Source of the DNA: Congeria kusceri
Lineage: Eukaryota > Mollusca > Bivalvia > Myida > Dreissenidae
Direction of reading: 5' to 3'
DNA: 64,000 bases
Assembly (NCBI GenBank): GCA_027627225.1
Contig: CM051030.1
Coordinates: forward strand, 2,869,501 to 2,933,500
How positions within the stretch are numbered: the first letter of the stretch is position 1; each line of letters opens with the position of its first letter. Positions 1-10,990 of the stretch are shown piece by piece. A program made the translations under genes and the position numbers. The notes beneath the pieces are model-generated. The model was not told where the DNA came from and ran no database searches. It worked only from the letters and a program-made list of their open reading frames with translations.

Positions 1-365
1 CCCATAATTCTGTGAAAAATTGCAGCGGAACGTCCTAGTAATATGCACACCTCCTCTTGGTAATAAAGCTTTCCAGAAAGTTTCGTTGAATTCTGGCCTG
101 TAGTTGCTGAGAAGCAGCCCGGCCAAGAAAGTCAAGAATTGTGCACTATATACTAATTTCAGAAATATTCAAATTTTCTATAACTCTGATAAAAATCATA
201 GAAGCGGAACGTCCTGGTAATTTGCCCATCTCTTGGTTATGAAGCTTCCCATAGAGTTGCGTTGAATTCCTACTAGTAGTTTCTGAGAAATAGCTCGGAC
301 AGTGGGACGGAAGAACGGACGAACGGACGGAAAAGGCGGCGAAATTTTGGAGGGAGAATAAACAT
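1..365. repeat. End of a ~175-bp-unit tandem array
   Basis: Two units of the family seen whole at 7,560-8,450 and 11,310-12,190. Each has 'gaagcggaac(a/g)tcctggtaat', a 'ttggtaatgaagctt' block and 'agtagttgctgagaaatagc'. The array closes with a 'ggacggaagaacggac' run. Open frames on the minus strand here are only repeat periodicity. Confidence 0.8.
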
Positions 366-856
366 AGTCTGTGATAATTAGTTGTTGTTTTTTTAAGCTG
401 GCGTTAGCATACTATGAGTACATATTTTTGGGACGATGCTTAAATATATTTCTTAAATATATTCTGAAATGTAACCATAGTTTAACAATGCATCAATATA
501 TACACTTATATGTGACACCTATTTATCACAGCTTTAATACAACTGCATGATTACTCTAATAATTATTATGGATGTTTTACTATAATGATGCCGATGACAA
601 TGACGGTGATGACGACTGTTATGGTGCTGATGACGGTGGTGGTGATAATGATGATGATAATACTTCGATCAGCTTGTCCGAAAATCGTGCAAGACAAAAA
701 CAATTGGTCACTGTTTGTGTTTATTACTTCTGTTTTAACACTTTTCTTTCAACTAAATTCAAAACTCCATTAAAAACCTTTTCTTTAGTACAACTCCTAT
801 AGCAGAGTCTCGCACAAAGTTTCAAATGGCAGTCTACCTTTCTAATATATTCACAG
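366..856 (+). other. Flank/intron upstream of stalk exon, copy 1
   Basis: No exon could be supported. The stretch holds a GATGAC-rich simple repeat near 583-660 and a pyrimidine-rich run leading to the 3' splice site at 856. It recurs at about 12,195-12,684 and, more diverged, at 20,596-20,967, so it belongs to the duplicated gene end. Confidence 0.6.
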
Positions 857-1063
857 AAACAACTACGATAATTATCCATTCAACGACCTCAACACGGAAC
901 ACAAACAGTGTAACTACTAACCCTATCAGGGAGCAGACAACGCCGTTCTCACACCAAACGGAGTCAGTAACTTCGGCACCGGATATCGATCTCGACACAA
1001 CTCAACATATACCTTCAACTAAATTGTCAACAGCCCTGGTTGTGGATTCAACGCAAGAGAAAG
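857..1063 (+). CDS. Receptor stalk exon (Ser/Thr-rich), copy 1
   Basis: A 207-bp exon with phase 1 at both ends: acceptor 'tattcacag' before it and donor 'g|gttttttg' after it. It encodes about 69 residues rich in Thr and Ser (start ETTTIIIHSTTSTRNTNSVT, end VVDSTQEK), as in an extended, probably O-glycosylated stalk just outside the membrane. The next exon supplies the transmembrane helix in the matching phase. The equivalent exon of the right-hand gene is 59,789-59,985. No lectin-like exons precede it here, so this copy seems to be only the 3' half of a gene. Function is inferred from composition and position. Confidence 0.65.
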
Positions 1064-1272
1064 GTTTTTTGTCCTAGATTCATTCACTTACATATATTTT
1101 TTCATACAAACACATGTACTTTCGAATTCATGAAATGTCACACAGTAAGGCCGATTGTATTGTTTCAACACCTCGACTAAATAGCTCTTAACACAGATTT
1201 ACTGAAATTACATGCTTAAATATGGCAAAACAAATACACGTAATTCGAAAATGAATTAAATCTCATTTCCAG

Positions 1273-1363
1273 CGTCTTCAATCGGACTACTTGTGGCTGG
1301 AATCGTTGCTGCGGTCTTTCTTTTGATTGTTGCTGTTGTCATCGTAGTCGTACTACGAAGCAT
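1273..1363 (+). CDS. Receptor transmembrane exon, copy 1
   Basis: A 91-bp exon, acceptor 'ctcatttccag', donor 'agcat|gtaagat'; it enters in phase 1 and leaves in phase 2. It encodes ASSIGLLVAGIVAAVFLLI followed by VAVVIVVVLRSM, a single hydrophobic helix ending in a basic residue, as in a type I membrane protein with the tail inside the cell. Phase and position match the TM exon at 60,116-60,206. Confidence 0.75.
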
Positions 1364-1400
1364 GTAAGATATTTAATCTTCTTGTGTTTGTGTGCGTGTG

Positions 1401-1574
1401 TATGAGGACATTGATGAATCAAATGTTGGAATGGACAACGAATATGATGACACCAACAAGGCCTTGCGCGTGGCATTGCCAGATAATATATACTATATAC
1501 TTCATACAGGTGATGACGATTATGACCATGTCCAAATAGGCAAAGGCAGGGTTAGTTCAAAAGACAATGAATAA
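1401..1574 (+). pseudogene. Truncated cytoplasmic-tail exon, copy 1
   Basis: Only the last 58 codons of the tail exon survive (YEDIDESNVGMDNEYDD... to KDNE, stop at 1,572-1,574). The join at about 1,400 fuses the GT-rich intron start directly to codons that lie near 14,092 in copy 2. So about 880 bp, holding the rest of the intron, the acceptor and all YFVLEK repeats, is missing. Without an acceptor this tail cannot be spliced normally. Bases 1,575-2,010 are 3' flank shared with 14,267-14,703; nothing else is seen there. Confidence 0.7.
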
Positions 1575-2149
1575 GTCTGATGGTGGTCTAAAACAGGAAT
1601 ACCAACATTAGACACTTCATTAATATTAATCGTACTTCTATAATCCATATAATCCATATTCATTATAACAGTGTGACTGTAAAATATGTAGAGACTTGTG
1701 AATTGAATTGCCATTTATATTTGAATTGAATGGCCATATTTAAACATGCATCGCAAAGGATGTAATTCAATACTAACATCACATGAGCTACGAGATTATC
1801 TTACTTCGAATGAAGTATTGCATATGACTTCAAAGATACATTTGTATATATTTATATATATGTATGTTTTCAGTACGAAATAGTACTACAAGTCTGTTCT
1901 TATACAGCATTAGATATTGTTCTACAACAAACAGTAATTGCCATTATGTTGTTAATGACATAAATTATCATTCTGTTCTTGCAGTATATCAAATACTGGT
2001 ATTTTGTTAACAAGAGCTGTCGGATGACAGCGCGTTCGACTTTTCTTGTGATTGTCAGAGTTACTGACATTTTTTTCTAAAACAAGAAATATGGAAATTC
2101 CACGAAAACCAATTTTTTTTTTTAACGAAATGCATTAAAGTCAGCACAT

Positions 2150-3045
2150 CAATAACAATTTTAGTAAAAGTAACCTTGACCCCACCAACCCCATATGCAA
2201 TCCCAAGCGAGGTCTCGATATAAGGTATCTATGTATTCAGTTTCATTAAAATATCTCAATGCATTCTCAAGTATTTGATCGGAAACCTTTTTTCTATTTT
2301 AGTAATAATGACCTTGACCTTGACCCCACAAACTCCATACGCAACCACAAGCGAGGTCTTGATATAAGGTATATATGTATAAAGTTTCATTAATATAGCT
2401 CAATTCATTCTCAAGTTATTAAGCAGAAACCGTTTTTCTATTTTACTAACAGTGACCTTGATCTTGACCCTATATGCAATCCCAAGTGAGGTCTCGATAT
2501 ATGGCATGTATGTATTAAGTTTCATTAAAATATCTCAATGCGTTCTCACGTTATTGAGCGGAAACCGTTTTTCTATTTTTAGTAACAGTAACCTTGACCC
2601 CACCCACTCCATATGCAATCCCAAGCGAGGTCTCGATACAAGGTATGTATGTATAAAGGTTCATTAAAATATTTCAATGCGTTCTCAAGTTATTGAGCGG
2701 AAAACGTTTTTCTATTTTAGTAACAGTGACCTTGACCCCACCCACCCAATATGCAATTCCAAGCGAGGTCTCGATATAAGGTATCTATGTATTAGGTTTC
2801 ATTAAAATATCTCATTGCGTTCTCAAGTTATAGAGCGGAAACCGTTTTTCTATTTAAAGTAACAATGTCCTTGACCTTGACCCCACCCACCCCATATGCA
2901 ATCCCAAGTGAGATCGTGATATAAGATATCTATGTATTAAGTTTCATAAAAATATTTCATTTCGTTCTCAAGTTTTAAGAGGAAACCGTTTTTCTATTTT
3001 TAGTAACAGTGACCTTAACCCCACCCACCTCATATGCAATCCCTA
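2150..3045. repeat. ~125-130-bp tandem array (core of the element), copy 1
   Basis: About seven units, each with 'gtaacagtgaccttgacccc', 'atatgcaatcccaagcgagg', 'tctcgatataaggtatctat' and 'gagcggaaaccgtttttcta'. The array is cut at about 3,046 by the LINE fragment and resumes at about 4,760 ('ctataaggtatctatgtttg'). Confidence 0.85.
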
Positions 3046-4757
3046 GCATATAATTAATTTGATGTATAATAATGTTAAATCGAAAATAAAATTAAACAAC
3101 GAAGTACGTAATGAATATTTTACATGTATGTTGGCAGTTAGACAGGGCGACTCCTTGTCGCCATTTTTATTTTCTATGTATTTAAATGACATTGAAGAGC
3201 ATTTTATGTTGAATAACTATGAAGGCATCGAAATGGGAATGCTTAAATTGTTTTTGTTATTATATGCTGACGAAATTGTTATTTTTGCAGAGTCGGAGAC
3301 TGGACTTCAAAATGGTTTAAATTTACTTCAAGATTATTGCAATACATGGAAACTGTCAGTCAATGTAAATAAAACAAAAATAAATGATATTTAAAAAAGG
3401 TGGGCAAAATAAACAAAATCTAACGTTTTTATATCAGGGAAAGGAAGTTGAAATTGTAAACAAATTTACATACCTCGGGATAGTTTTTACCACAGGCGAA
3501 TCTTTTTCAGCTACATATGAAGCACAAGCAGGTCAGGCCCTTAAGGCAGTTTATAAGCTTAAAGCAAATCTAATCCAGTTTTCGGACATTTCAGTTAGTC
3601 ACTGTTTATATTTATTGGACAAACTTATTGAACTTATTCTAAATTATGGAAGTGAAGTATGGGGCTTAAATACCAGTAAATGCATAGAAAGAATACACTT
3701 ACGTTTTTGCAAAACTTTGTTAAGAGTAAGACAACAGACACAAAATAATTTTATACACGGGGAGCTCGGACGAAAATCGCTTTTTTACTATCGATATGTT
3801 AAAGTTATAAACTATTGGATAAAAATTATACAGTGCAATGATGTTAAATATGTCAAAGTTGTATATAAGATGTTATTAAATGATTTTGAAATGTACCCAG
3901 AAAATGTGTCTTTGGTAAAAATGTTAAAAAATTTATTAGACAGTCTAGGTTTTAGCGAAGTATGGTACTTTCAGGGTGTTGGTGTCTTTATGTCAAATGT
4001 TAAACAAAGAATTTCAGATATTTATAAACAAAATTGGTCTGCGGAACTTTTAAATACAGCTAGAGGTACACATTATAGTTTATTCGGAAATTTCGAATTA
4101 CAGTCATATTTCAAATATGTAAACTTATCAAAGTTCAGAATTGCCTTGACACGTTTGAGAGTTTCATCCCATAGACTAGAAGTTGAGTCAGGCAGATGGC
4201 ATAAAGCGAACAAAATACCAAACAATGAAAGAAAATGTAAACACTGTCATGTACTAGAGGACGAATTCCATTTTTTTATTAGAATGTCCAGTATTTATAG
4301 ATTTTCGTAATCAATATACAGATAAATATTTCAGGCAAAATGCCAATATGATCAAATATAATGTATTAATGAGATCGACAAACGAATCGACTGTTAGAAG
4401 GCTTGCAACTTACATTTGTAAGGCGTTTCAATTAAGAACACAATTATATTACGATTTAAGTATCTCTCCAAAACAATTATAAATATCATGTAAAGATTTA
4501 CGTATTAATTGTATTGCCAAAACGAATGTGTATACTATGTGTAAGTATTTGCAGAAAAGTTATGTATGACATTATTTAATATGCATAGAAAATATTGCCC
4601 TGTGAATGTATACACGTTTTATTAACATTATAAATATATGTTTATGTATTTGAACCTGTATGCTATTGACCGATGCATTGTATTTATTTGAGAGATGTGT
4701 TTAAATGTATATCCATGGGCATAATGCCTAAAGTATTAGAAATAAACTATCAAAGCT
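3046..4757 (+). pseudogene. LINE fragment: C-terminal reverse transcriptase, copy 1
   Basis: The 3' part of a non-LTR retrotransposon polyprotein. Frame 3,059-3,394 carries VRQGDSLSPFLFSMYLNDIE and the catalytic box, here LLYADEIVIFAE, with YADD changed to YADE. A second frame (3,384-4,310) continues with NKFTYLGIVFTTG, ELILNYGSEVWG and a final Cys/His motif, CKHCHVLEDEFHF. The break between frames (one extra A near 3,385) is also in copy 2, so it predates the duplication. A T run at about 4,270 (7 T) breaks the frame again. The endonuclease and N-terminal RT are absent. The 3' end is 'agaaataaac', not poly-A. Clade not resolved. Confidence 0.85.
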
Positions 4758-5424
4758 ATAAGGTATCTATGTTTGCAGTTTCATTACAATAGCTTAATCC
4801 GTTCTCGAGTTAGAGAGTGGAAACGAAAAGTAGAAAAATTAGCTTACCGAAAAACTTTAACCTGTCCCTAAAGCTTATATGTAAAATTTCTTAATGTAAA
4901 AAGGCCCATAATTTTGACAAATTTCAAACTAGAGTTATCAAATGATTTTCATTTTATTATTGGGAATACGTATTCTAAGTTTGAATGAAATCCCTTAATC
5001 CATTCCTGAGAAACCTGCTTACCGAAAAACTTTAACCTGTCCATATTGATTATGTAAAATTTCGAAGTGTAAAAAGGCCCATAATTTTGACAAATTTAAA
5101 ACAAGTTACCATACCTGGCCTATAGGCTCATTTTATGTGGGAAATAAAAGTTTTGAGTTTGAATGAAATCCCTCAAGCCATTCCTGAGAAACTAGCTTAC
5201 CGAAAATTTGTTACTAAGCTCGGACGCCGACGCCGACGCCGAGGCCGAGGCCGATGCTAACGCCGGCGCCGACGCCGGGGCGAGTAGAACAGCTTGCCTT
5301 TTCTTCGAAAAGTTGAGCTAAAAATGTAAAGCGCTCTTTTTCTGTATGCAATTAATTACAACTCTGTACGAAAATAATACGAATTTACCATAATGCTTTT
5401 AAATGACATCAATTATAACAATGT

Positions 5425-6335
5425 TATTACATGGAATTTACATTATGTTCACATGTGACACGGATTTCAATGTTTTTCTTGCATGATATGAATTTCTTTT
5501 CTGCAATTACAAATGTCTTATTTGTTCTTATATTAAATGCATGTCCATTATGTTCTAATATGACGTCAATTTTTATTATGTAACCTTCATTACCCGGCAT
5601 GAATTTTCTGTATGTTCTCATATGATATGAATTTAAATTCTGCTATTTAACAGCATGTATTGCGATTATGTTATATCATGTCCTGATTTACCGTTCTATT
5701 ATTATAGAACATGATTTTCCATTCTGATATCACATGACATGAAATTCCATTATGTTCTTACATAACATGAATTTATATTTTGTTCCCAGATGACATAAAT
5801 TTCCATTATGTTCTTACATGACATGAATTTTTATTGTGTTCTTACATGACCTGAATTTCCAGTATGTTCTAACAGTATGTGAAATTATGTTTTGTTCTTA
5901 CATGACATGAATTTCCGTTATTTGTACATGACATAATTTTTTTCACTATGTGCTTCCATGACATAAATTTGCATTTGGTTCTTACATGACAAGAATTTTC
6001 GTTTTTTTAGATGATAATTATTCAAATTTATATGCTTTCAGGACATACATTTCCATTGTGTTAGTACATGATATAATTTTCAATTCTGTTCTTACATTAA
6101 TTAAAATTCTTACATCACATGACTTTCCGTTATTGTTTACATGACATGAATTACCATTATATTTTAATATGGAATAAAATCCCATTCCATTCCTGCATGA
6201 CCCAAATTTCTATCATATTCTTACATGAAATAAATTTCGATTATGTTCTTATATGACGCTTTCTACATTGTATCATTCACTTATATAGTATGAATTACCA
6301 ATTATGATATTTCATTAAAAACATTCACATCGTGA
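5425..6335. repeat. AT-rich minisatellite, ~28-31-bp units, copy 1
   Basis: About 30 degenerate units of the type 'catgacatgaatttccatta' plus 'tgttctta'. Copy 2 keeps only the last part (17,925-18,385). A third, more diverged array lies at 25,611-26,500 and starts with the same 'attacaactctgtacg' lead-in. Confidence 0.85.
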
Positions 6336-6359
6336 CATATAGGCCTATCTGCGTATATT

Positions 6360-7083
6360 TACGAACGATTACCGACGTACATTTGAACGAACGTGTAAGC
6401 TCCCAAGCTGTTGCGGCACTAAGAAATCGGTAAATATTCGCGTTGGTCATAAATTCGCGCAATGGCGGGAGCGCGGAAAGCGCGAAAATTAGAACACCGC
6501 GAAAATTATTGATTCCACAGTAGATACTCGTGTATATATGTGCTATGTGTACTCGTATTTATATACTTAAACATCGCATGAATTACGCCGAAAATCAATA
6601 AATTATTTCCATACTATCAACGAGTTCAACAAATATAACAGAAAAACACTAAATTATTCTGGACGCGGCACGATTTCCACGAGTATGTTGCAACACCTGT
6701 GAGCTGTGTAAGCGGAAATCGATAGGCACGAAAAACTCGTGCAGCGGAAAATACCGAATGCTAATGTATGCCGCAGGGAAAGAATGACAGGCTATGGAAC
6801 AGCAAAGAATACGTGGAGATGAATAATATCGGTAAGTCTTCTATTTACACTCTTATTGAATAATGAATATTATTGATAAATGCCTTGTTTTTTTTATATT
6901 CCTATTAAGCAGTGTATATTTAGTCCCGATATTTTCTGCACTTAAACATACATGTACACAGGTATCTGGGAAGAAATGAACATATACTGGACATTTATAA
7001 TTAAAAAATATTCGATTTAGAGTTGTTTATTGGCTAATAAACAACGATTTGGAGTTCTGATGCGTATGAATTAAACCACGAGG
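6360..7083. repeat. Duplicated segment plus half foldback element, copy 1
   Basis: Bases 6,590-7,020 recur at 18,640-19,070 and, diverged, at 30,168-30,545. The three share 'aaatcaataaattatttcca', 'cgaaaaactcgtgcagcgg' and a 'ggtaagtcttctatttac' block that looks like a 5' splice site. Bases 7,022-7,083 are one arm of the foldback family seen whole at 30,549-30,672. No convincing gene is seen; 6,336-6,590 holds only a GC-richer stretch with CGCG motifs. Confidence 0.65.
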
Positions 7084-7312
7084 GGCATAACTCTGTCCAA
7101 ATATAAAACCGAGGTATAGGGAATGTTGCCTCTGACACTGGAGTTGATGATAAAGGTATATTCCAAGTTTCAAGTGAATAAATTGTGTAGCTTTGAAGTT
7201 ACAAGACTTTTGAATAAAAACTTATTCAGACGCGGACGCCGACGTCGGGGGGGGGGGGGGGGGGGGCAGTAGGAAAGCTAACATATTCTTTGAATATTCG
7301 AGCTGAATTAAC
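7084..7312 (-). mobile_element. 5' end of a Helentron-like element, copy 1
   Basis: One unit ('gacactggagttgatgataa', 'aagtgaataaattgtgtagc'), a GC-rich stretch with about 20 consecutive G (near 7,247-7,266), and the terminus 'tattctttgaatattcgagc'. This matches the right end of the whole element at 9,185-11,068. The hairpin end is missing; the element is fused at about 7,083 to half a foldback element. Confidence 0.6.
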
Positions 7313-7559
7313 TTATCATCACTAGAATTGCAGGACCAAATCTGACATCAAAACTGTATGTGAGCATACCACACAAATTCCACATGAACATGCAGAAGTA
7401 GAAAAAATGTAAAAATAAAATAAAAGCAAAATAAAATCAATCAAAGTGATAGATCATTACTCTAATATGGTTATTTCATCGTAGTTATTTAACTATCCAT
7501 CAACTATCATTTAATTTTACAAAGCAGTTCCAAAAAAATAGACATTACACAATTTAACT

Positions 7560-8450
7560 CTTCAAAGTCCCGTAACTCCAAGAAAAATCATTGAAGCGGA
7601 ACATCCTAGTAATATGTATACATCCTCTCGGCACTGTTGCTTCCCATAAAGTTTCATTAAAATCTGGCCAGTAATTGCTGAGAAAAAGCCCGGACAAGAA
7701 TTGTGCACTATACAACTAATTTAAAAATCTTCAAAGTCGCATTACTCTAAAAAATTCATTGAAGCGGAACATTCTGGTAACATGCACAACTCCTCTTGGT
7801 AATGAAGCTTCCATAAAGTTTCATTGAATTCCAGCCAGCAGTTGCTGACAAATAGCTCGGACAACAAGTGCGCACTGAATACTAATTTCATAAATATTCA
7901 CAGTCCCATAACTCCGATAAAAATCTTTGAAACGGAACATCCTCGTAATATGCATACCACCTGTTGGTAATGATGCTTTCTATAAAGATTTGCTGAATTC
8001 AAACCAGTAGCTGCTGAGAAATAGCTCGGACAAAAAGTAAAGAATTGTGCACTATACAAAATATCAGAAATGTTCAAGGTCCCATAACTCTGACAAAAAT
8101 CGTTGAGCGAAACGTCCTGGTAATATGCACACCTCCTCTTGGTAATAAAGCTTTCCAGAAAGTTTCGTTGAATTCTAGCCAGTAGTTGCTGAGAAACAGC
8201 CCGGACAAAAAAGTCAAGAATTGTGCACTATATACTAATTTCAGAAATATTCGAAGTCCATAACCCTGAGACGAAGCGGAACATTCTGGTAATATGCACA
8301 TCTCCTCTTGATTATTAATCTTCCCCGTGAAGTTTCGTTGAATTCCCACCAGTAGTTTCTGAGAAATAGCACGGTCAAGAAAGTGGGACGGAAGGACGGA
8401 CGGACAAAGCGGCAAAAATATACTCCCCCGAAAATTTTCGGGCAGCATAA
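7560..8450. repeat. ~175-bp-unit tandem array, copy 1
   Basis: Five units with 'gaagcggaacatcctagtaa', a 'cttcccataaagtttc' block and 'ctgagaaatagctcggac', ending with 'ggacggaaggacggac' and 'ctcccccgaaaattttcggg', a short self-complementary stretch. Bases 7,313-7,559 are duplicated spacer (also 19,346-19,595) without a recognisable feature. The long minus-strand frames here follow the repeat and are not genes. Confidence 0.85.
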
Positions 8451-9184
8451 CAATAGTCTAAGATAATTTGTTTTTGTTTTGTATTGGTATTAGCATACTA
8501 AATATTTTTTAAATATATTCCTTAAATATATTTTGAAATGTAACCATAGTTTAAATGTAATCAAAAGACAAAAAAAAACGCTTCGAATAACATACTTAGC
8601 ACCGGTGTTTAATTTATTTGTTGAGCATATATGTAATATAGATTTCTTCACAATTGCCATATGTTCATTATTATTTCATATGGGTTATATGTCCGAACAT
8701 CACCCTGATGTTTGTATAAGGCTCTATGTTACTTATAGTTACATAATAACACTTGACGACAATGTAAATCTCAGATTTTTTGAAATGATATAATACAAGG
8801 GAACCAAGTAGAGTGCATATATGATGATTTGCATGGGAATGAGTAAAGCTATTTCGAGAATATAGGGACATAAAACATTTCACTGGTGTTGATTACGCGG
8901 CTTCTATGGATGTCAACGAATAATCGAATATTCTATTATTAGAATACATCACCGAATATTCGAAATATCAAAAGACTATTCGAATAGTATTATAGATCAA
9001 AATAAAATCACAATCATAGCATTTGTTACTAATTGGGGGCAGACAAGTGCATCGTCTGTAGAACAAATAATGTTTTCATAAGCAAACACCAAATTAACAA
9101 GGATATCAGTAAAACTGATGGATGCTCGCCAATGCGCTTGGTCAAGCATAGAAAATTAATGCAATGAGAAGGGCAGAGATAGTA
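8451..9184. other. Spacer unique to copy 1
   Basis: AT-rich, without long frames, splice-consistent exons or clear repeats. At about 8,545 the match to copy 2 ends: copy 2 goes on into copy 3 of the receptor end, while this copy has unrelated sequence followed by a Helentron-like element. I see no gene. Confidence 0.5.
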
Positions 9185-9235
9185 CAAGAGCTGTCAGAGG
9201 ACAGCGCGCTCGACTGTTCGAAGTATTCAGTTGGT

Positions 9236-10212
9236 ACGTACACTGAACCCGCCACTAACATAAATCGCAATAAAATGGCCATTTGCCAGACAAATTTGAT
9301 CAAATTTTGACAGAAATTAAATCAATGACAGAGACATTCACTCGTTCATTTTTATTGAAAAGTTTGTGATAATTTGATAGTACAGTAAACACACTTTAGC
9401 TACAACCCTAAAAGTTAAAAATCGCAAAATACTGTGTCTGTGGTAACAACGATAAACACTATTAAAGGATCATAATGCACAATTGTCGTTCATAAAATAA
9501 TAATTAAAACATGGCGTGTCCACTGATGTCTGTTATGTCATACAGGAACCTCTGCCATATGGAAATACCACGGTTTCATTTGAAATTATTAAAAATATTC
9601 CACAATCTCTCAATTAGAACCTGTTCCAATTGCACCAGATTTCGAGCGGCTTTATGTTGCTTTCTAATATGTCGGTTTAGTTTGTCCCACAGATGCTTAA
9701 TGAAGTTTATTTTTTCATTAAATGATTTCGAATGAAATTATACATTAAAACAACAAATCGATGTTTTGCTCTCACCTACCTTTCCACGTGCAAAATGATA
9801 AAACCAGACCTGTGTCTAGTTCCCTGGAACGTTCAAGTATTTAATGTTAGTATTTGGGTGGATTTTATTGTTTAGGGTTATTCTAGTATGACGGTAACTT
9901 ATCTATCAAAATGTGCAATTTTCAAAAATGAAACTTTACATACAAATACAGAATTTCCCCGAAAAATGAGCCTTTTATTACGACATTTGTAAGTGTTGTG
10001 TTAAAAGTGCTGTTCAGTGTATTTTGCGACTTTTATATTTTAGTGTTATAGCTTTATTGTGTTTATTGTAATATCAAATTTTGCAAGGAAGGCAATACAA
10101 ATGTACGAGTGAATGTCTCTGTCATCAATTTAATTGCTGTAAAAATTTGCCATTCTATTAAGATTTATGTAAATGGCGGGTTAGAAGTGCCATTCAATGT
10201 ATTTTGGAAAGT
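9236..10212. mobile_element. DNA element with ~200-bp inverted arms, nested
   Basis: The left arm (9,239-9,440) and right arm (10,010-10,205) are inverted copies. Shared blocks include 'gacagagacattcactcgt', 'aacccgccactaacataaat' (versus aacccgccatttacataaat) and 'cgcaaaatac'. The centre has no transposase frame. Probably a non-autonomous long-TIR transposon; family unknown. Confidence 0.6.
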
Positions 10213-10379
10213 GGAAGGGGCATGCATTTGTTGAAATGCAAAACTGAGTTATGGCAATTATTTCATCAAATTATTCCAAGTGTCAACCTTATGAAGTTAA
10301 TAACTTATGTATTTTTGAAATTATAAGAGTTTTAAATATAAACTTTAACCAGAAAATCTAAGTGAAAAAGGGAAAAACA

Positions 10380-10990
10380 GAGTTATAGGGAGGTTGACCC
10401 TGACACTGGAGTTGATGACAAAGGTATGTTCCTATTTTAAAGTGAATAACTTATGTAGTTCTGAAGTTACAAACGTTTTGAATACAAACTTTAACCAGAC
10501 AATCTACGTGAAAACGGGGCAAAACTGTGACAAAATACAAAACAGAGTTATATGGAATGTTGCCCTGATATTAAAGTTGATGACAAAGGTATATTCCAAT
10601 TTTCAAGTGAATAACTTATGTAGTTCTGAAGTTACAAAACTGTTGAATATAAACATTAACCAGAAACTCTGTGTGAAAAAGGGGCATAACTCTGACAAAA
10701 TACAAAACAGTGTTATAGGAAATGTTGCCGCTGACACTGGAGTTGATGACAAACATATATTGCAAGTTTCAAGTGAATAACCTCTGTAGTTTTGATGTTA
10801 CAAAACTTTTGAATATAAACTTAAACCAGAAAATTATGTGAAAAAGGAGTATACATTTGTCACAATACAAAAACAGAGTTATTGGGAATGTTGCCCTTAA
10901 TACTGGAGTTGATGACATCGGTATATTCCAAGTTTCAAGTAAATAACTTGTGTAGTTTTTAAGTTAAAAGACTTTTGAATAAAAACTTTA
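10380..10990. repeat. ~165-bp tandem array
   Basis: Four units with 'cactggagttgatgacaaag', 'ttcaagtgaataacttatgt', 'gttctgaagttacaaa' and 'aaaaaggggcataactctga'. It is the core of the surrounding Helentron-like element. The 128-residue open frame at 10,394-10,780 is repeat periodicity. Confidence 0.8.

Larger units (their letters stand above)
2011..5324 (-). mobile_element. Helentron-like non-autonomous element (HINE type), LINE nested
   Basis: Read on the minus strand. The 3' end (at 2,011 on +) is a short hairpin, GCTGTC-loop-GACAGC, next to 'CTCTTG'. Beside it lies 'gaaaagtcgaac', which pairs as an asymmetric inverted repeat with 'agctcaacttttcg' at the other end (about 5,300-5,318). Near that 5' end is a GC-rich microsatellite of 'gacgcc/gaggcc' units (5,222-5,280), and the core is a tandem array. 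Hairpin near the 3' end, subterminal inverted repeats and internal tandem repeats are the known build of Helentron-derived elements. The class assignment is inference; no Rep/helicase gene is present. Confidence 0.6.
1..8545. repeat. Segmental tandem duplication, copy 1
   Basis: Base 1 onward reads the same as base 11,835 onward, and the match continues, with gaps, to about 8,545 (matching about 20,595). The order is the same in both: end of a 175-bp-unit array, receptor stalk and TM exons, tail exon, Helentron-like element with nested LINE, AT-rich minisatellite, half a foldback element, 175-bp-unit array. Copy 1 lacks about 880 bp around the tail exon and keeps about 1.1 kb (near 4,780-5,868) that copy 2 lost. 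Its left end lies before the window. Confidence 0.9.

Noticed and set aside
572..802. Asp-rich frame MFYYNDADDNDGDDD... (also 12,400-12,630)
   Set aside because: Begins in a GATGAC simple repeat; the third copy at 20.7 kb does not keep the frame, and it runs through the pyrimidine tract before the stalk exon.
8074..8453. Minus-strand frames of 124 and 70 codons (also 11,630-12,188 and 19,866-20,498)
   Set aside because: They follow the 175-bp tandem unit and recur with it; no domain or splice context.
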